From Anastatus disparis (lineage: Eukaryota; Arthropoda; Insecta; Hymenoptera; Eupelmidae): DNA of 64,000 nt. Shown here in pieces: positions 14,514 to 27,807 of the stretch. The DNA lies in contig JAFFSR010000239.1 of assembly GCA_017163975.1 (NCBI GenBank), positions 3,224,001-3,288,000 of the forward strand. The letters run 5' to 3'. The notes under the pieces are model-generated. The model ran no database searches, was not told where the DNA came from, and saw nothing but the letters and a program-made list of their open reading frames with translations. The position numbers and the translations under genes were made by a program. Numbering within the stretch: position 1 is the first letter of the stretch; each line of letters opens with the position of its first letter.

Positions 14514-15280
14514 GTTAATATTTATATAAACCTTTGTTTAAATTGTCAACCAATATATAGAGAGCTTAATTTCATGACTGACGTTTTAACGATTCACGCA
14601 CGTTTGAGCATTTGGTTTATCTTGCTGTTTAGTTGTTTCGTGCCTATTGTATGTTTAATCAATTATTAGAATTTTGAGATTTGAATTTTCAATTTTACAT
14701 TTAATCTATATAATAATCAAATATTCATTAAGCTTAATTATTTACATACTTTTTTGTTAATAATATAATTTAACGAAATTTGTATTTATTAAAATGTTAT
14801 TTAAATTTTAAATTATTAAATTCATAATTAATATCACAAAATATATCATATGAATGTTTTGTAAAAGTAATTCATAGCTATGCATCGCTTATGTAACTGA
14901 ATTACATTTTGTTTACATTAAAAAAAAAAAAAAAATTTGATCATCAAAGGTATAATTTTGTTTATCAAAAACTGTGTTAATCAAACGTTGATTTTAAAAT
15001 TTAAATAAAAATAAAACATATTCGTTATTTTTTTCAAAATTCTGAATTCCAATTATTTAGATTACAGTGCAATCATAATAATCATGAAATACTGAATAAA
15101 ACTCGCTTCAATAAATTTACACACCCATACACACATCTACACACACACACTTGTTAATTAAATATCATAAATTTGAATTTTCCCAATAACCTTTTTAACG
15201 GTTGCAGAAATTTTTTTTTAATTATAACTGTGTTTCGTTAAAAACAAATTAATAAAATAAAAAATAAATATTTGTTTCAG

Positions 15281-15354
15281 GTAACTGGAATCGTTGGGAG
15301 AGCCGATGTTCTCGCTTGTATTTTCTTCCTCTTGTCATTTCTCGCTTATCATGG
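15281..15354 (+). CDS. Tmtc1: Tmtc1-like exon A (GIVGRAD motif and membrane segment)
   Basis: This is an internal exon of a TMTC-family protein O-mannosyltransferase. A polypyrimidine acceptor (tttgtttcag) precedes it and a GTAAGT donor follows. It reads in phase 0 from the first base, gives 24 codons and leaves two bases. The peptide contains VTGIVGRADVLAC followed by a hydrophobic run IFFLLSFLAYH. In TMTC proteins this segment directly follows the HPIHTEA motif and enters a transmembrane helix. The two leftover bases GG join the first G of the exon at 20876 to make glycine. TMTC1-4 transfer mannose from a lipid-linked donor to Ser/Thr of cadherin-type domains in the ER. That function is known for the family and inferred here. 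The exons before this one are not in the window. Confidence 0.9.
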
Positions 15355-18300
15355 GTAAGTTAAAGTCTTATATACATGTATATTTATATTTTCTTAGAAA
15401 AGAACAAGAGAAAACGTTTTATTCAAGCGAAAAGACTTGGTCAAGAAGAGAAAAAAAAGAAAGTTCAACAGCTTCTTTTGCATGCTTTAGCTATCGACTC
15501 TAATATTCATTCTAAAAATTCCGACAATGAAAAGTTCCGACATTAAGATGAAAAAAAGAGGAAAAGAGAAAAAAAGCTCTGAGTAATCGTCGGCTCGAAA
15601 AAACAATTGCTCGAATTCACTCGTACAGCAAGCAGTCAACGGTAGAAAAGAAATAAGATAGAAAAAAAATTGAAAGCACAAAGGGTGGGGGTTGGGAGCA
15701 AAAGTTAAGAGGTGAAGAAAAAGAAAGCTTGGCGCACGAATAAGCAAAGTAACACTGAGCTCACTTTTATGAATATTCAAGGAAGGGGAAAAATAGCTAA
15801 TAAATGAAAAAAAGAAAAGAAAAAAAAAACGAAACAAAGTGAACGAAAGAAAAGAAGGTTATATGTATACATAAAGACCTATATATTGTAAGAGGTTATA
15901 TTGCTCCATAGCGATAAGGAAGAAAGGGTCGGGTGTTAAAAAGGAGAGGATAGAAACGACGGAAGCGGGCCGTAGGAAGTCAGAGGAAAAAAAAACAAGC
16001 TCTTCCTTTACGCTCCCCTTTTATCCCAACGAAGACTTGACTAATGGGCAAATGTAGATCCCCTACCTCCTTCTTTCTCTCTTTTATAGCTCTCAACTCA
16101 ATGCCAAAATAAAAAGAGGCAAGTGTGTCAAGCATCCCAAGCGCGTATACTTTTAAGTGATGAATTGCGCGTCTCTTCTAAATACCTGGCAAACATTAAC
16201 AAAGAAAACTGTATATATATATATATTATTTACTTGATTATATATTAAATCACTATACGTATACCAAATTATATAACTAATTTGGGTCAATGTTCTATAA
16301 TTTTTATCAAACATTAGAAAAAATTAATAAATCTTTTTAAAAATATTTTTCAATTGTTAAAAAAAACGAATATTTGTTATAAATGTTAAAGTAAGGGGGT
16401 TGACGAGCGGGTCGAGTAGGAGGTCATCCCCCAAAAAGAAAAATAAAAAAAAATATATATATATACTTTATACTTATATAGGCACTGCTAAGGATAAGTA
16501 GAACCTCAGCAACTAAATCAAACTTTGGTTTTCAATCATTATTTAACAATTCGATACGTTCTTTCATAATGAGCTTTAGTTATTGTTTATCCTGCTGTTT
16601 ATCTTTTTTATAGGCTGATAATGGATGTTCCTTTCAAAAAGTTCTATATATATAATGATGGTATATACGCTGTGACAACGCCCACAATGTTATCCTCTCT
16701 TAAGTGCACGTTTTTAATGACCTTTACGACGTTATTATAAGGAGACTTTAATTAACGTTCGTAGGTCACGAGCTTGCGAGCAAAAGTAAGACAGAAAGAG
16801 AGAGTAAGATTTTAAAATACATTATGCATGAATGCACGCGGGCAATAAGTCAAGTTGAAAAAAAAATGGAGGAAGGGTATATTAGGCAAGGAGAGCGATT
16901 TTTGTTGAAAAAAAAATGATAAAAAAAAAAACTTGAAGCATTGCGGACGGTTAGGTAATGCGAGCGCGAAGAGTCGAAATGTAACGGCTGCGTAGATTGC
17001 TGAACATAAAATGAAAACTTTTCTTCCACCTTACCCTCTTTTTAACGCTTGCGCACGTTGTTAAAGTACGCTTAACGTTTTGGAACTAAAAAAAAAGAGA
17101 AGAAGAAGAGTCGCGAATATCCACGTGTCAAATTTTTTGTAACCACACTCAAAAAAAAGTGTTTGAGTTCGTACTTTTTACGTTAACTTTGTCACTTCTT
17201 TTCAACTGTTACCCCATATATTTGGTACCACCAAAATGGAGATACCGTTAAAAAAAAATGAAAAAGAACCAATGATATATTTTATGAAATATAAAACTAG
17301 CCTTTTTAAAGCATCGAATAAAATAAATCATGCAAATGTTTATCGCATTTAACGCGATGTGTGTAAATGTGGTCTATATAGCTATTAGCTTCGACCAGCA
17401 TTTCGATTAATCTTGTTTTACCTTAGGCAGGCTATAGTAAAAGCTTTAATCCGCACGAGCGAGCTTGCAAGCGAGAAATCTTTTCCGGTTACTGATCTTC
17501 TTCATGTATAAACGCTAGAGCAAACACTGATGGTGACTACCTATACTACTCTTCTCTTCTCTATTTTTTTTCTCTTTCTCTCTCTTTTTTTTTTTATTCA
17601 CGCACCAAAGCCTCGGAATGCCAGGACTCACGATCGTGAGGCTGCACATGCTTACTCGACCGGATGGAATGTGATGCGAAATGTTACCACACGAAAAAAA
17701 AACCGGTTTTGCAACCACGAAAATCATTAAAAATAGAAAAAAGAATTAGAGGTAAAAAAAAACAGTAAAGGTTTGATGAAAATTTATTGATGCACAATTT
17801 CTGATACAACATTAAAGTTCCGAGGTCAAAAGTAATCTTTTAACCTTTTTTGGAGGGTGTAAGATAAAAAAACGTGATTTAATAAATCTTGAGATAAAAA
17901 GTGATGAGTTAAGGGTATCAGTTTGATTATAATCTTTCAAGGTTTACTTAACTTATGTTATTAATGTTTGATTTATTAATTGAGATCATTTTTCTGATAA
18001 ATGTAGATTTATAAAACTTTGAATTTTACTGAAATTACACATCGTGAATTTAATGTATGAATGAACTAGATTTTCAAAAATAATCGATCATTCGTGAATT
18101 TTTCATAACCATAAATTTTTTATTTTTTTACTATGCATATTTACCATTTGCTCTAATGCGAAATTTTCTGCTTAAAAAAATAAACAAAAATATCTGTTTG
18201 CCTATGTGAAAAAATTTTTTCAGTTTGCATACAGATTGCTCATAACAGTTATATAAAATTTGTATAAAAAAAAATTGATAAAATATAAATTGTACACAAT

Positions 18301-20875
18301 CTATATAATCAGAAATCATACATAAAAATGTTTTTATATAAATTATAAATATTCATATGAAAAATATTTTTACATGATTAGTGTAGAATATAAATATCAT
18401 AACAGAACTGCCTTCTAATATTTTTTTTTTTTTTTGGAAGAATGTTAAAACAAAATTCAAATATATAATATAAAAAATTTAATAACAATGTGCTGCAGAA
18501 TGTATATAAGTCGAATAATCAATAAAATTTCTTTTGACCGTTAATTCATTTTAAAAAAATTAATAAAAAAGTCGGTAAACATATATTATTAATATTTTAC
18601 TTTCCATACTTACATTTTGAGAAATTAGAATCATAAGGGAAACATTAGACCAACAGATACTTTTATGTAAATTTTAGTTATTAAAAAAAGAAAATTTTTT
18701 CATTTTAACAAAGTGATTCTTTTTTACTACAACCAATTGAAAAATAACAATCAAGAAGAGGCTGATAATTCAAATATATTCTCTGATACAAATGAAAGAA
18801 AATGCTGTTAACATATCTTAAAAGAAATTTTTTAGATTTCTTGTAACTTGGTAATAAAAAAATAATATCTCTGAAAAACATCATAAAAATTTTTTTAAAC
18901 ACAACATTAATGTAACATTTAAATAAACCTTTTATCAGATAATTAATTATTCTTGACTTTTATGTTTTCTGTCTTTTTCACATAAATTTTACATAAAATC
19001 GATCATTTTTAATATGCACTGAGACTTATGTTTTGATTTCTAATTCTTAGACATACTTTCTCATTCATATTTTATAAAACATAAAACTCAATGAAAATGT
19101 TTATTTTTTCAAATAACAGAATTACAGAATTATAAACATCTAATTATAATAAGAATTTAGTTGTTCTTAAAAATAATTTTTCCTGTTGCTTAAAGTCCTT
19201 GACAATACAGATGCGAAAAAGTAATATTGTAAAAATCTACATTCGTTAATCAGTAATTCGTATAAAATTTAAAACGATTTTATAGAGTCAATCCCGTATA
19301 CAAATCGTATAAAACGTATTGTAACATTATTTGCATATAATCTAGATAAAATGTATATCAAATGGGTAATTAATAAACAGAATTTATGCAACTTATCAAT
19401 CCATAAATTATTGACAAATTTATAAATAAGTTATTAATATACTCGTTTTTTTTTTTTAATCAAATTATAATATCCCAATGCAGATGCACATACAGATATG
19501 CTTTTAAAAGCTTAACGTTAAAACACGAGTTTCAATGCTGCAATTAAAAATTAAGCTTTTAATTATTAATAAAGATTACCATTTAATAGTAAAATGTTTA
19601 TTAAAATATATACGCATCCAAGGGCTTATATTTGTACGTAAATATCAGTATAAGCCCGGTGTTTACAAAATTTTGTATAAATAAAGCCCAATGAGCATCA
19701 ACTATTACGAATTTATAACATGCAACATTTCTCTATTAGATATACATACAAATGTTATGATATAAACTATTCCAAAAGTGAGCAACGAGGTATTTAACAT
19801 TTCAGTACTTTATGCGAAAAGAGCGGGATAGGAAGATATCTATATATATATATATATATATAAAAAGTGTGAGAAAGAATCATATAGACGATATATAAAT
19901 TCAGCAACGCGTTAGGCGATTAATTTTAACAGTAGGTAGGGCGACACGAATGTTCCATTTGGTAGATTAAAACGATAGATTGAAAACGATAGAGAGAGAG
20001 AGAGAGAAACGAATTCATCTAGAATCGATTTCTTTCTCATTTTTTTCCCCTTTTCTTCTTCTCTTTTTCCTCTCTTTTTATACTTTTTCAAAAACGATAT
20101 CGAAAGACCGAGAGAAAGAGACAAGGATATAGGAGATCCTGCTTCAGAATAATGATTTAGCACTTAATCGTTCGAATGGAAAGAGATTCTCGTGTTACTT
20201 TCATATAGATGTCTATAACCGTATAATCAGGAGGAATTCTATATTTATTTGTAATTCATAACCAATTGTAAATAATTTTATTCCTTTGATTTTTGATATT
20301 CAATAAAATTTTTATTATAATTGAACTAGAATTCTGAATAAAGATTATGAATCTAAAACTAGCTACATAATTGATAAAACTAGCTAATTTTATTCGCAAA
20401 AAGAACTTTTTAAAACAATTATTTAATGAGGTAATTGGAAAATTCGATAATTATATATATCTTATAAGCATAAAGTAGTAAAGTATAAAATGAACGATAG
20501 TCTGAGTGTTCTTAAATTCAATTATGGCTTTGAGTGTTTTTTCAAGTGTCGGAAGAAAATCGTAAGACTTTAGGATACTATCAGAGATTTGAAAGTCTTA
20601 GAGTATAGCGATAAAATAAAAAAAAAGAGAAGGGAAGCCCTTTAGGATCTCGGTTACCAAAAAAGCAAAGATTCGAAGAAAAAAGAAACTTTAAGAAAAA
20701 ATGGATTCCCTTTGTTTGTTTTTTATTTGAAACGCTTTGAAACTAATGGTGTTAACTCAGCGCTTGAGATAATTAAGGATTGAATTTAGCGTTTATTTTT
20801 CAACTTATTACCTAATAATGTCAAATACGTTTTATCAATCTAAAGATTTGTTATTTCTTTTTTCTTTTTTTCTAG
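15355..20875 (+). other. Tmtc1: Tmtc1 intron 1
   Basis: This intron is bounded by GTAAGT at its 5' end and TTTTTTTCTAG at its 3' end and is about 5.5 kb long. It contains a purine-rich block (about 15380-16100), a mixed GA-rich block (about 16760-17730) and then about 2 kb of very AT-rich sequence (17730-19830). A (TA)n run lies at 19841-19862. No gene is recognisable on either strand. Confidence 0.8.
19841..19862. repeat. (TA)n microsatellite
   Basis: Eleven TA units in intron 1. Confidence 0.95.
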
Positions 20876-21007
20876 GCAACCCACGGCATACGTGTGGAGC
20901 AGTGTTGGCTTTGGAGCGCTTTCAATGCTTGCTAAAGAGACCGGCGTCACTGTTTTATTGCTCAATCTTCTTTATGATCTCTGTCGCTCTTGGCATTCGA
21001 TCAAAAG
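20876..21007 (+). CDS. Tmtc1: Tmtc1-like exon B (LAKETGVTVL motif)
   Basis: The exon is 132 bases long, with a TCTAG acceptor and an AAAAG|GTATTT donor. The first base completes a glycine codon. It then gives 43 codons and leaves AG, which joins the A at 21593 to make arginine. The peptide includes ALSMLAKETGVTVLLLNLLY, matching the family's 'LxKExGiTVl' membrane segment. The form with K-E-T-G rather than K-E-Q-G is what I recall from human TMTC1. A polar, basic loop (RSWHSIKR) follows. The ORF continues past the donor only as non-conserved AT-rich sequence, which supports the splice site. Membrane insertion in the ER is inferred from the family. Confidence 0.93.
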
Positions 21008-21592
21008 GTATTTATATGATACTTTGCTATATTTAAGTAACATTATGGCTGGTACTGAGAAGATAAAATTTCATAAAATTTAAGCTTCATACCTTTTTAT
21101 TATGAAAGTACAATGAATTTATTATCACGAATTTGTTTATTAACGAACAATCAAATAAATTCAAAATAATTGCAATAATTAATAAATAATTTTAGATGCA
21201 TTACCGAATAGTGAGGTTTAAATAATTTTGAAATTAATTATTGCATATTATTATTTACATATTATGAGGGGCTATACGCCAGTAAATATCAAATACGTTT
21301 AGCTGTTGGAGAATAATTCGAGTCAAACTAGCATAAATAGAAATTTCAACTATAGAATCCACTCTGCATAAAGCTTATAATAATTTTGCACTTTGCATTT
21401 ACAAATTGTAATTAATATATAAATATAACTGTTATAAGTTGTATTAGCAGCTAATTAAAGTTATTTCAATAACAATTACAATTAAATTTCTGTAATTAAA
21501 CGTTTTCAATTATCATTATGTTAATATAAGTTGAATGATAGAAAAAGTAAATAGTAAGGTGATTTGTTTGTTTTTTTACTTTAAAATTATAG
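21008..21592 (+). other. Tmtc1: Tmtc1 intron 2
   Basis: This 585-bp AT-rich intron runs from GTATTT to TTAAAATTATAG. It holds no gene or notable repeat. Confidence 0.85.
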
Positions 21593-21665
21593 ATCGATTT
21601 TCGAGGCTAAATGGAATGACGATTCCCGACTTTTTACACGGAGAGTTGCAACTTTATTGGTTTCG
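21593..21665 (+). CDS. Tmtc1: Tmtc1-like exon C (short loop exon)
   Basis: A 73-base exon sits between ATTATAG and TTTCG|GTAAG. The first A completes an arginine codon begun at 21006, and 24 codons follow to a clean phase 0 end. The peptide is SIFEAKWNDDSRLFTRR followed by VATLLVS, a polar loop that turns into the start of a membrane helix. The helix continues in the next exon as LGVLLVVRLALLHG. The sequence alone is weakly conserved. The call rests mainly on phase agreement with both neighbours and on position between recognised TMTC exons. Confidence 0.85.
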
Positions 21666-22630
21666 GTAAGTTTACCAAAGTCATTAATTGACCATTGTAT
21701 GAACTTTGAAATACTGTAAAATCAGGAAATTCCCTAGACTATTTGATTTGCAAAATACATGTATAGCCCGTACACACGTTATACGTAAATACACACAAGT
21801 ACAAATAGAATCTAGTCTGTATACCAGGAAACCATAGAAATGGCACTCGGAAACGAGTGATTCGCTATCGTTAAACCACTACAGTCGAAGCCTGAACCAC
21901 AAATCGATGAACCATCAAGCTCTTTTACTTTTCAAAGCTCTCTTTTTCTTTTTCTTATTTTTTTTCTTTCTTTCTCTTTTTTTTCCTTTTCTTTTATTAC
22001 CTCGTTTAAGATGTGTCGTTTTACGTTTATGCCTTTGTTATATGTATATATACATCCCTGGCCTTTACTAGTATTACATCAGACAAATCCTATTAACGGC
22101 TGTCTACCCTCGTAAGTTGTTATTTCACTTAGAAATATACCGCCCTTCTCTTTAAACATTACATAATAGAATGCCAAGTTTATCTTAAACTCAGAAATCC
22201 ATGCAACTTATTGTACGTATATATGCATATACACACACACACGCATAGCGCATAATAAACTGTCTTAGGAACTACTTTGACAAGGCTGCTGTGCTGCTAC
22301 TGCTGCTCTGCTATGCCATGCTTCTTTTGTATAAACTAGTTTGGAAGACTGGAAATTTGTGCGTGCTATATACGAGAGAATTACGTGAGAGAGGGGGGAA
22401 AATCGTTAGACGTTGTGAAAAGTTGTCGAATCAAATATTCATGATCAAGATTTACGCGGTGGAAAATTTTCATAGAGAGCAAAAAAAAAGAGAAAAATAA
22501 AATAAAAGTGCGGATGAAAACGAGGTGTGTATATATATATAGTGTATAGTTATAGGCAGAAAACGGTAGTAATTCTTGGAAAGAGATGGCTAAAGAGCCC
22601 GTTATGTCGAGACAATAATGGTGCTTAGAA

Positions 22631-22650
22631 GAGAGAGAGAGAGAGAGAGA
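22631..22650. repeat. (GA)n microsatellite
   Basis: Ten GA units, one of several GA tracts in a 1.5-kb island of intron 3. Confidence 0.95.
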
Positions 22651-22901
22651 AACCTCTGGTGTGGCGGGTATAGCAATCTAAATTAATTCGTGGCCGTAAA
22701 AAGCTTTCTTGTAGAAAGTGCCGCTACTATACCATCTCCTCCTCCAACCTTTACCACGCAAGTGAGAGAGAGAGAGAAACGCGATTCTAACGTTTGAACG
22801 ACGTTAGGAAGCTACCTATACTATTCCTTACGAGACAGTTAGAGAGAGAATATGTAAGAGCTATAGAGGAAGGTAAGACATAGGAGGGTGTGTGTGTATG
22901 T

Positions 22902-22906
<5 letters not shown>

Positions 22907-22933
<27 letters not shown>
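22907..22933. repeat. (GA)n microsatellite
   Basis: About thirteen GA units interrupted once by AAG. Confidence 0.95.
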
Positions 22934-25858
22934 TGGGGTCCAAAAGCTAAAGCACACCAAAGATTTAATGGCCGCTCGTAAAACCTTCAAGGGTCACGCG
23001 CGGATTGTCGTAACGCGTGATTGGCTTCTCCCTTCCTTTAACCTTATCTCTTACTGTGGCCTTCCATGAGGAACAGAGAGAGAGAGAGTTAGAGCTTCAT
23101 CCCCGATGCACAAAATTCCTATCCTTATTCCTCCGCACTCCCTATACCATTTATATATATATATATATACCTTAGATCCATTTCCACGATTTCGTCCTAT
23201 CTTGCTCGACTTATACCCTTAACGTTCAACGTTTATATTACCTTAGCGAGACAAAGAAAAGGAGAGAACGAGTGAAATAGAAAGAGAAAGGAAGCTCGAT
23301 GTGAATTCATGTATGGAAAATAGATTCATCCGATAATGGTAATTTGACTTTTGCATAAAGCTTGTACTGTGTAATACTTGTCGAGAAAGAAGGAAAAAAA
23401 AGAATGCATAAATTTAAAAAATAAAAAAAAAAGTTCGAGTCACTGTTACCATCTGCCGTAGGTTAAATAACATAGAAAAAGTGTAATAATATATTCGTGT
23501 CTGACAGTACTCGGTAGTTACTACTTTACATGACTAGTTAATTCTTTTGGTATGGAGAAAAATAAGATAATTGCGGCTCTCGTGAAACTTAAATGGATAA
23601 AAATATATACTGAATATTTGTCGCGAAGGAACGATTGGATCTATCAAAAAAAAGAGAACATTTTAATCCAGTAATCTAGATTTCAATGATTTTTATTTAA
23701 CTTGTATTTCCTTATCTATTCAATTATGTTATGGAACACGTAGAATGAAAGAAAAAATAAGTTAAAATCAGAACTATTGAATGGAATTATTTTTAGAATA
23801 TATAAATTTTTAAAATTTGATAATGTAATAATATTAGATAAATCCTCATTCTCATTAAAAATTTTAAAATTTTATAAAAAATAAAATTTTAATTCAAATT
23901 AAAATCAAAAAGTCAGGTGTAATTCATTTTGAAATAGATGAATTTTCAAAATTTGATATTGTAACATAAAATTGCCATTAAAAATTAAAAAATTTCGTTG
24001 AAAATAAATTTTGAATTAAAATTGTATTAACATAATTAATAAAACAAACTCTTTAGAAATAAAATCTCATTAAGCAGAATCAAATCTATTAAATTTAAGA
24101 TGAAATTGAATTATCAATTTAGCTAGATAATTCATCTTGAAATATTCATGTGTACACAGATTAATTGATGTAGGGATATGTAGGTTATATATATATAACC
24201 TGACTAACGATAATAACAGAATTTAATGAGCGTCAATAGGTGAAAATGAGAATATTGTAACAATCTCATATCCATGGATAGCTCTTGAACCTACATTTGT
24301 ACCATAGGATACGCTGTAATGCTTTTGCAAACCATTGAAAAGGGTCAAATTTAAACACCTACACATTTACGCACTCCCGTACACACGCACATAAACGCTT
24401 ATATGTAGAAAGAGATAGAGAGAGAAATGTGCTTAAAACGGTAACGTTAAGCTACCAACGATTAAGAAGCGTTGACTAAACATCAAACAGTTTCTCTCTG
24501 TTTAACATGATAACGTTCTAGCTCGTATGGTACGCATGGATATCGTGTGAAAATTGTAAAAGCGTTGATGTGCTGCCTAATACATAGCCCTTTATACATC
24601 CTTTATCTTTATCTATTCATCTATCTCTCTTACTCCCTCTATGGCATCATATAACGCTCTATAGAGCAAGGCCTCAAAATGTTCTATGTATGCAACGTAC
24701 GGTGCTCTCGAGTTATGCTAATTTATGCTAGGTACGAGGTAAACCGACAAGACCCTCTATACCCTATACTCTCCACAAGAGAGAGAGAGAGAAAGAGGAA
24801 GACTTTAGAGAGCTTCTATGCTCCTCTTCTCTCTCTTTTTTCTACTCTTGACTCTTGTTCTACTTTGCCTCTCCTTTTCTCTTTAATATGAGTCGACCAT
24901 ACGAGATGGGCTTGGGGGATCCACCTTTTCTACGCTACACGAATCTTCTTAGTGCATTTGTTCCATCTTTCCTCTTTTTCTCTTTCTCTCTTTCTCTGCT
25001 CTTCTGCTTACACACATATCGAAATCTCTTTTGCACGTAGAAAGTCTCTCAACGTTGTTGGAATCTCAGAACCTAAAAAAGAAAGAAAAAGTAGAAGAAA
25101 AAAAATTCTCTTCAATTCAGTTGATTTAAAATTCAATTGAATTGCAAGTATTCAATTTCTAAGTGTCATGCTATTCTAATACCTATTGATACCTCCCAAT
25201 GATTTTCGATGTATTTTTCTAACCGAATATTTTCTCTTTTTTCCTTTGTCTTTGGCTTTAAAAGTTACCTTAATACGAAAATCTTGACTTTATTTCAGGA
25301 TTTTCATTTTAAATAATGGCGATAAGAAAGTTTTCCAAAAGAGATCTAAACTTTACAAGTTCAAATATCAAATAAATATTGATAGCAATCCCATTAGATT
25401 GATAAAAAAAATAGAAAATAAAATGGTATATTTATGACATTTCTGAGTTTACAACACTGTTAAGATATAACAATAAGTTGTAAAAATGTATTTTTATTTT
25501 TACTAAAAATAGTATCAATGGATTCTGCGATATTCCGGATAAATTTTATTTTTGTAAAAAAAAAGCTGTAAAAATAAAAGTTGGTTTAACGAAAATAAAA
25601 AATAGATTTTTTTTCATAAAAGATTACTGATAGATTCCATTTCAATTTATTTTCAAAGATTGAAAAGCAAAAAGATTCTAAATTTAAAAAACGTTGATTA
25701 ATCAAAGTGAAAAAAATCTTCAATATAGTGAAGCACTTTAGATTAATGATAATTTAATAATAAATAAATAAGTTCATGAAATCAACGTAACTGAGGGTAA
25801 ACAGTAATTTTTTATCATCACAATGTCAACAAACTAGTGCAAGCAAGAGAAGGAATGA

Positions 25859-25862
<4 letters not shown>

Positions 25863-25894
<32 letters not shown>
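25863..25894. repeat. (GA)n microsatellite
   Basis: Sixteen GA units, the longest GA run in the window. Confidence 0.95.
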
Positions 25895-25896
<2 letters not shown>

Positions 25897-26651
25897 CGAA
25901 TGGCAACAGTCATAAATTAAAGCAAATACGTAGTCAATATAGTTTCTGGCTTTAACCTTCCCTCGTATTATTGTTACTATTGCAAACCTAAAGCATCTTA
26001 GTATATACACAAGTACTTCTAGCAAACGTGTGTATACGTATTTATGTCGTCGTACCAGGTATTCGGCGTTGTACGTGCAAAGCTAGTTAAACGGGTATTG
26101 GGGTTACATACATTTCAATTCGTAGCACAACTATATTCAGTTTGCTATACTTCACATAAAAAAATATAGATAATTCCATACCTCACATGGTGACGTATGG
26201 AGTCATCTATACGTCACGCTATAAGGTAGTAATTAGCTATGAAGCGATCGTTGAAATCGTAAAATTGGTTAGTTTAATCGGCGTGTTTTGTTTTTTCTTT
26301 TGACATTTTGTTCTTTAACAAATTTAAAAAATATGAAAAAAATAAAAAAAATTGATTAATTATAAAAAAAAATTAGTGCAAACAATGAAAAAAATTAGTA
26401 CAAATAACAAATAAATAATAATTATAGTGAAAGTGAAACAGTGAAGAAAAAAAATTAAATATAAAATTTGCGTGATATGCGTGGACAGCTTGTCAAATTT
26501 GTGACACATCAATGACGGTTCCGCAGACGATCCGCGTCTACGCTGTTACCATACGTTTATTCAAATTCAAATTAAAAGAAAGAAGGATTGCGAATTTGCA
26601 CATTTATAATTTTATAGTCCCTCATACCTGCTACAACGACATAAAATCATC

Positions 26652-26781
26652 TACGTCATTTGGGAGTAAGAAGGATGAATACGGGGCGAATTTGTTGCTC
26701 GAACAGCAGTCAATCTCGCCTGTCTACTGTTCTCGCAACAAACTCGCCCCGTATTCATCCTTCTTACTCCCAAATGACGTA
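26652..26781. mobile_element. Near-perfect hairpin, MITE-like or structured RNA
   Basis: The first arm starts TACGTCATTTGGGAGTAAGA at 26652. Its complement ends at 26781. The outer 38 bases pair perfectly, and 56 of 61 positions pair over the arms 26652-26712 and 26721-26781, leaving a loop of about 8 bases. The palindrome ends in TA on both sides, which would fit a Tc1/mariner-type MITE (TA target site). Its GC content is higher than that of the surrounding DNA. A hairpin RNA precursor is the other possibility. No transposase is encoded. Confidence 0.7.
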
Positions 26782-26942
26782 TATAACTAATACGTATATG
26801 TATACATAAGTTGACTGTTTGTAGGCGCCTACTGTAATCTACGTCGCTTGCTTACTAAACGCTACCGCACGTGATGTGAATTTGAATGCTTTAAGTCTAC
26901 ATACAAACATCTACAAACTTATGTGTATATATATATACACGC

Positions 26943-27407
26943 ATGTATATGTATATACTAATAGCATTTGCATCTTGGACAGATGAGACTTTCAACGAAT
27001 GTCCCTTATCCTTTTATTCTTGTTATCTTCCATTACTCCGTAGGGTTTCTATTGCTTACATACTTTGCCATAAAAAATACTTCTTATTCTGGACTTTAGA
27101 AAACCTTTCGAGTTTAACATTTTTGTCGAATAAATTCGTTACATTATTTACGTACATTTTAAGAGATTATTATATCATTGCTATTTTAATCTTATTAAAA
27201 ACAGAAATTCACGCAAACAGTTGCATTTGTAATATTAGATTTATAAATGGAAAAGTTGAATACAATAATTTTAATTTAAATTTTTTATTATATCAAGAAG
27301 TTGTAATATTAAAATGGAAATATCTGAATGATTTAACAAGAGAGAAAATAGAGTCTAACACGAATACTTTTAATTTAAAAATTATTATTATTACTCTTAC
27401 GTTGTAA
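26943..27407 (+). CDS. Unidentified 154-residue AT-rich ORF next to the hairpin element
   Basis: An ATG-initiated ORF of 154 residues starts 160 bases after the hairpin at 26652-26781. It is rich in Ile, Leu, Phe, Asn and Lys with several cysteines and a hydrophobic stretch (YYIIAILILL). At this base composition stop codons should occur about every 12 codons, so a run this long is mildly unexpected. I recognise no family, see no clear splice sites, and cannot exclude chance or a fragment of a mobile element. Confidence 0.2.
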   Translation: MYMYILIAFASWTDETFNECPLSFYSCYLPLLRRVSIAYILCHKKYFLFWTLENLSSLTFLSNKFVTLFTYILRDYYIIAILILLKTEIHANSCICNIRFINGKVEYNNFNLNFLLYQEVVILKWKYLNDLTREKIESNTNTFNLKIIIITLTL

Positions 27408-27785
27408 TCGAGGTACTGCAATTTCAGTAAATATTTAATCTTTTTATCGATCGACTCTATTATTTAAAAATATAAAATGTCAATTTTACTTTAAATAAGA
27501 TTTCAAAATAAAATATTCATACAAATATGAATTTCAATTATTTTTCCTCGAGAGCAATAAAAGCGTCGTATCAGTTATACGGGTATCGAATCGGTTATCT
27601 AACAAATGAAAGAAAAAAAAATTGGTATTTAAAAAAAAAATAAGTGAAGAAGAAGAAAAAAAAGCTCGAGAGAGTGAGATGGAAACGAAATAAAACAAAA
27701 AATGTCGAGTAAGAGATTCATCGTAACTGCTGGTTGGATATTTACCGAAATTGAATTTCTGTCTCGAGCTTGGACTCTTTCTCTC

Positions 27786-27807
27786 CCTCTCTCTCTCTCT
27801 CTCTCTC
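27786..27807. repeat. (CT)n microsatellite
   Basis: About eleven CT units in intron 3. Confidence 0.9.

Larger units (their letters stand above)
1..15280. other. Intron or 5' region upstream of the first Tmtc1 exon seen
   Basis: No exon is recognisable here on either strand. The first visible Tmtc1 exon at 15281 begins at a splice acceptor in phase 0 and in the middle of the protein, so this stretch is at least partly an intron of that gene. It holds AT-rich sequence, several (TA)n, (GA)n and (CA)n microsatellites, GA/CT-rich patches (about 340-780, 1600-1800, 2340-2520, 5700-6000, 8700-9120) and the LTR-like remnant at 9742-11019. I searched for the N-terminal TMTC sequence (the acidic DD-containing lumenal loop and the HPIHTEA-type motif) and did not find it, so those exons probably lie further upstream. 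Confidence 0.6.
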
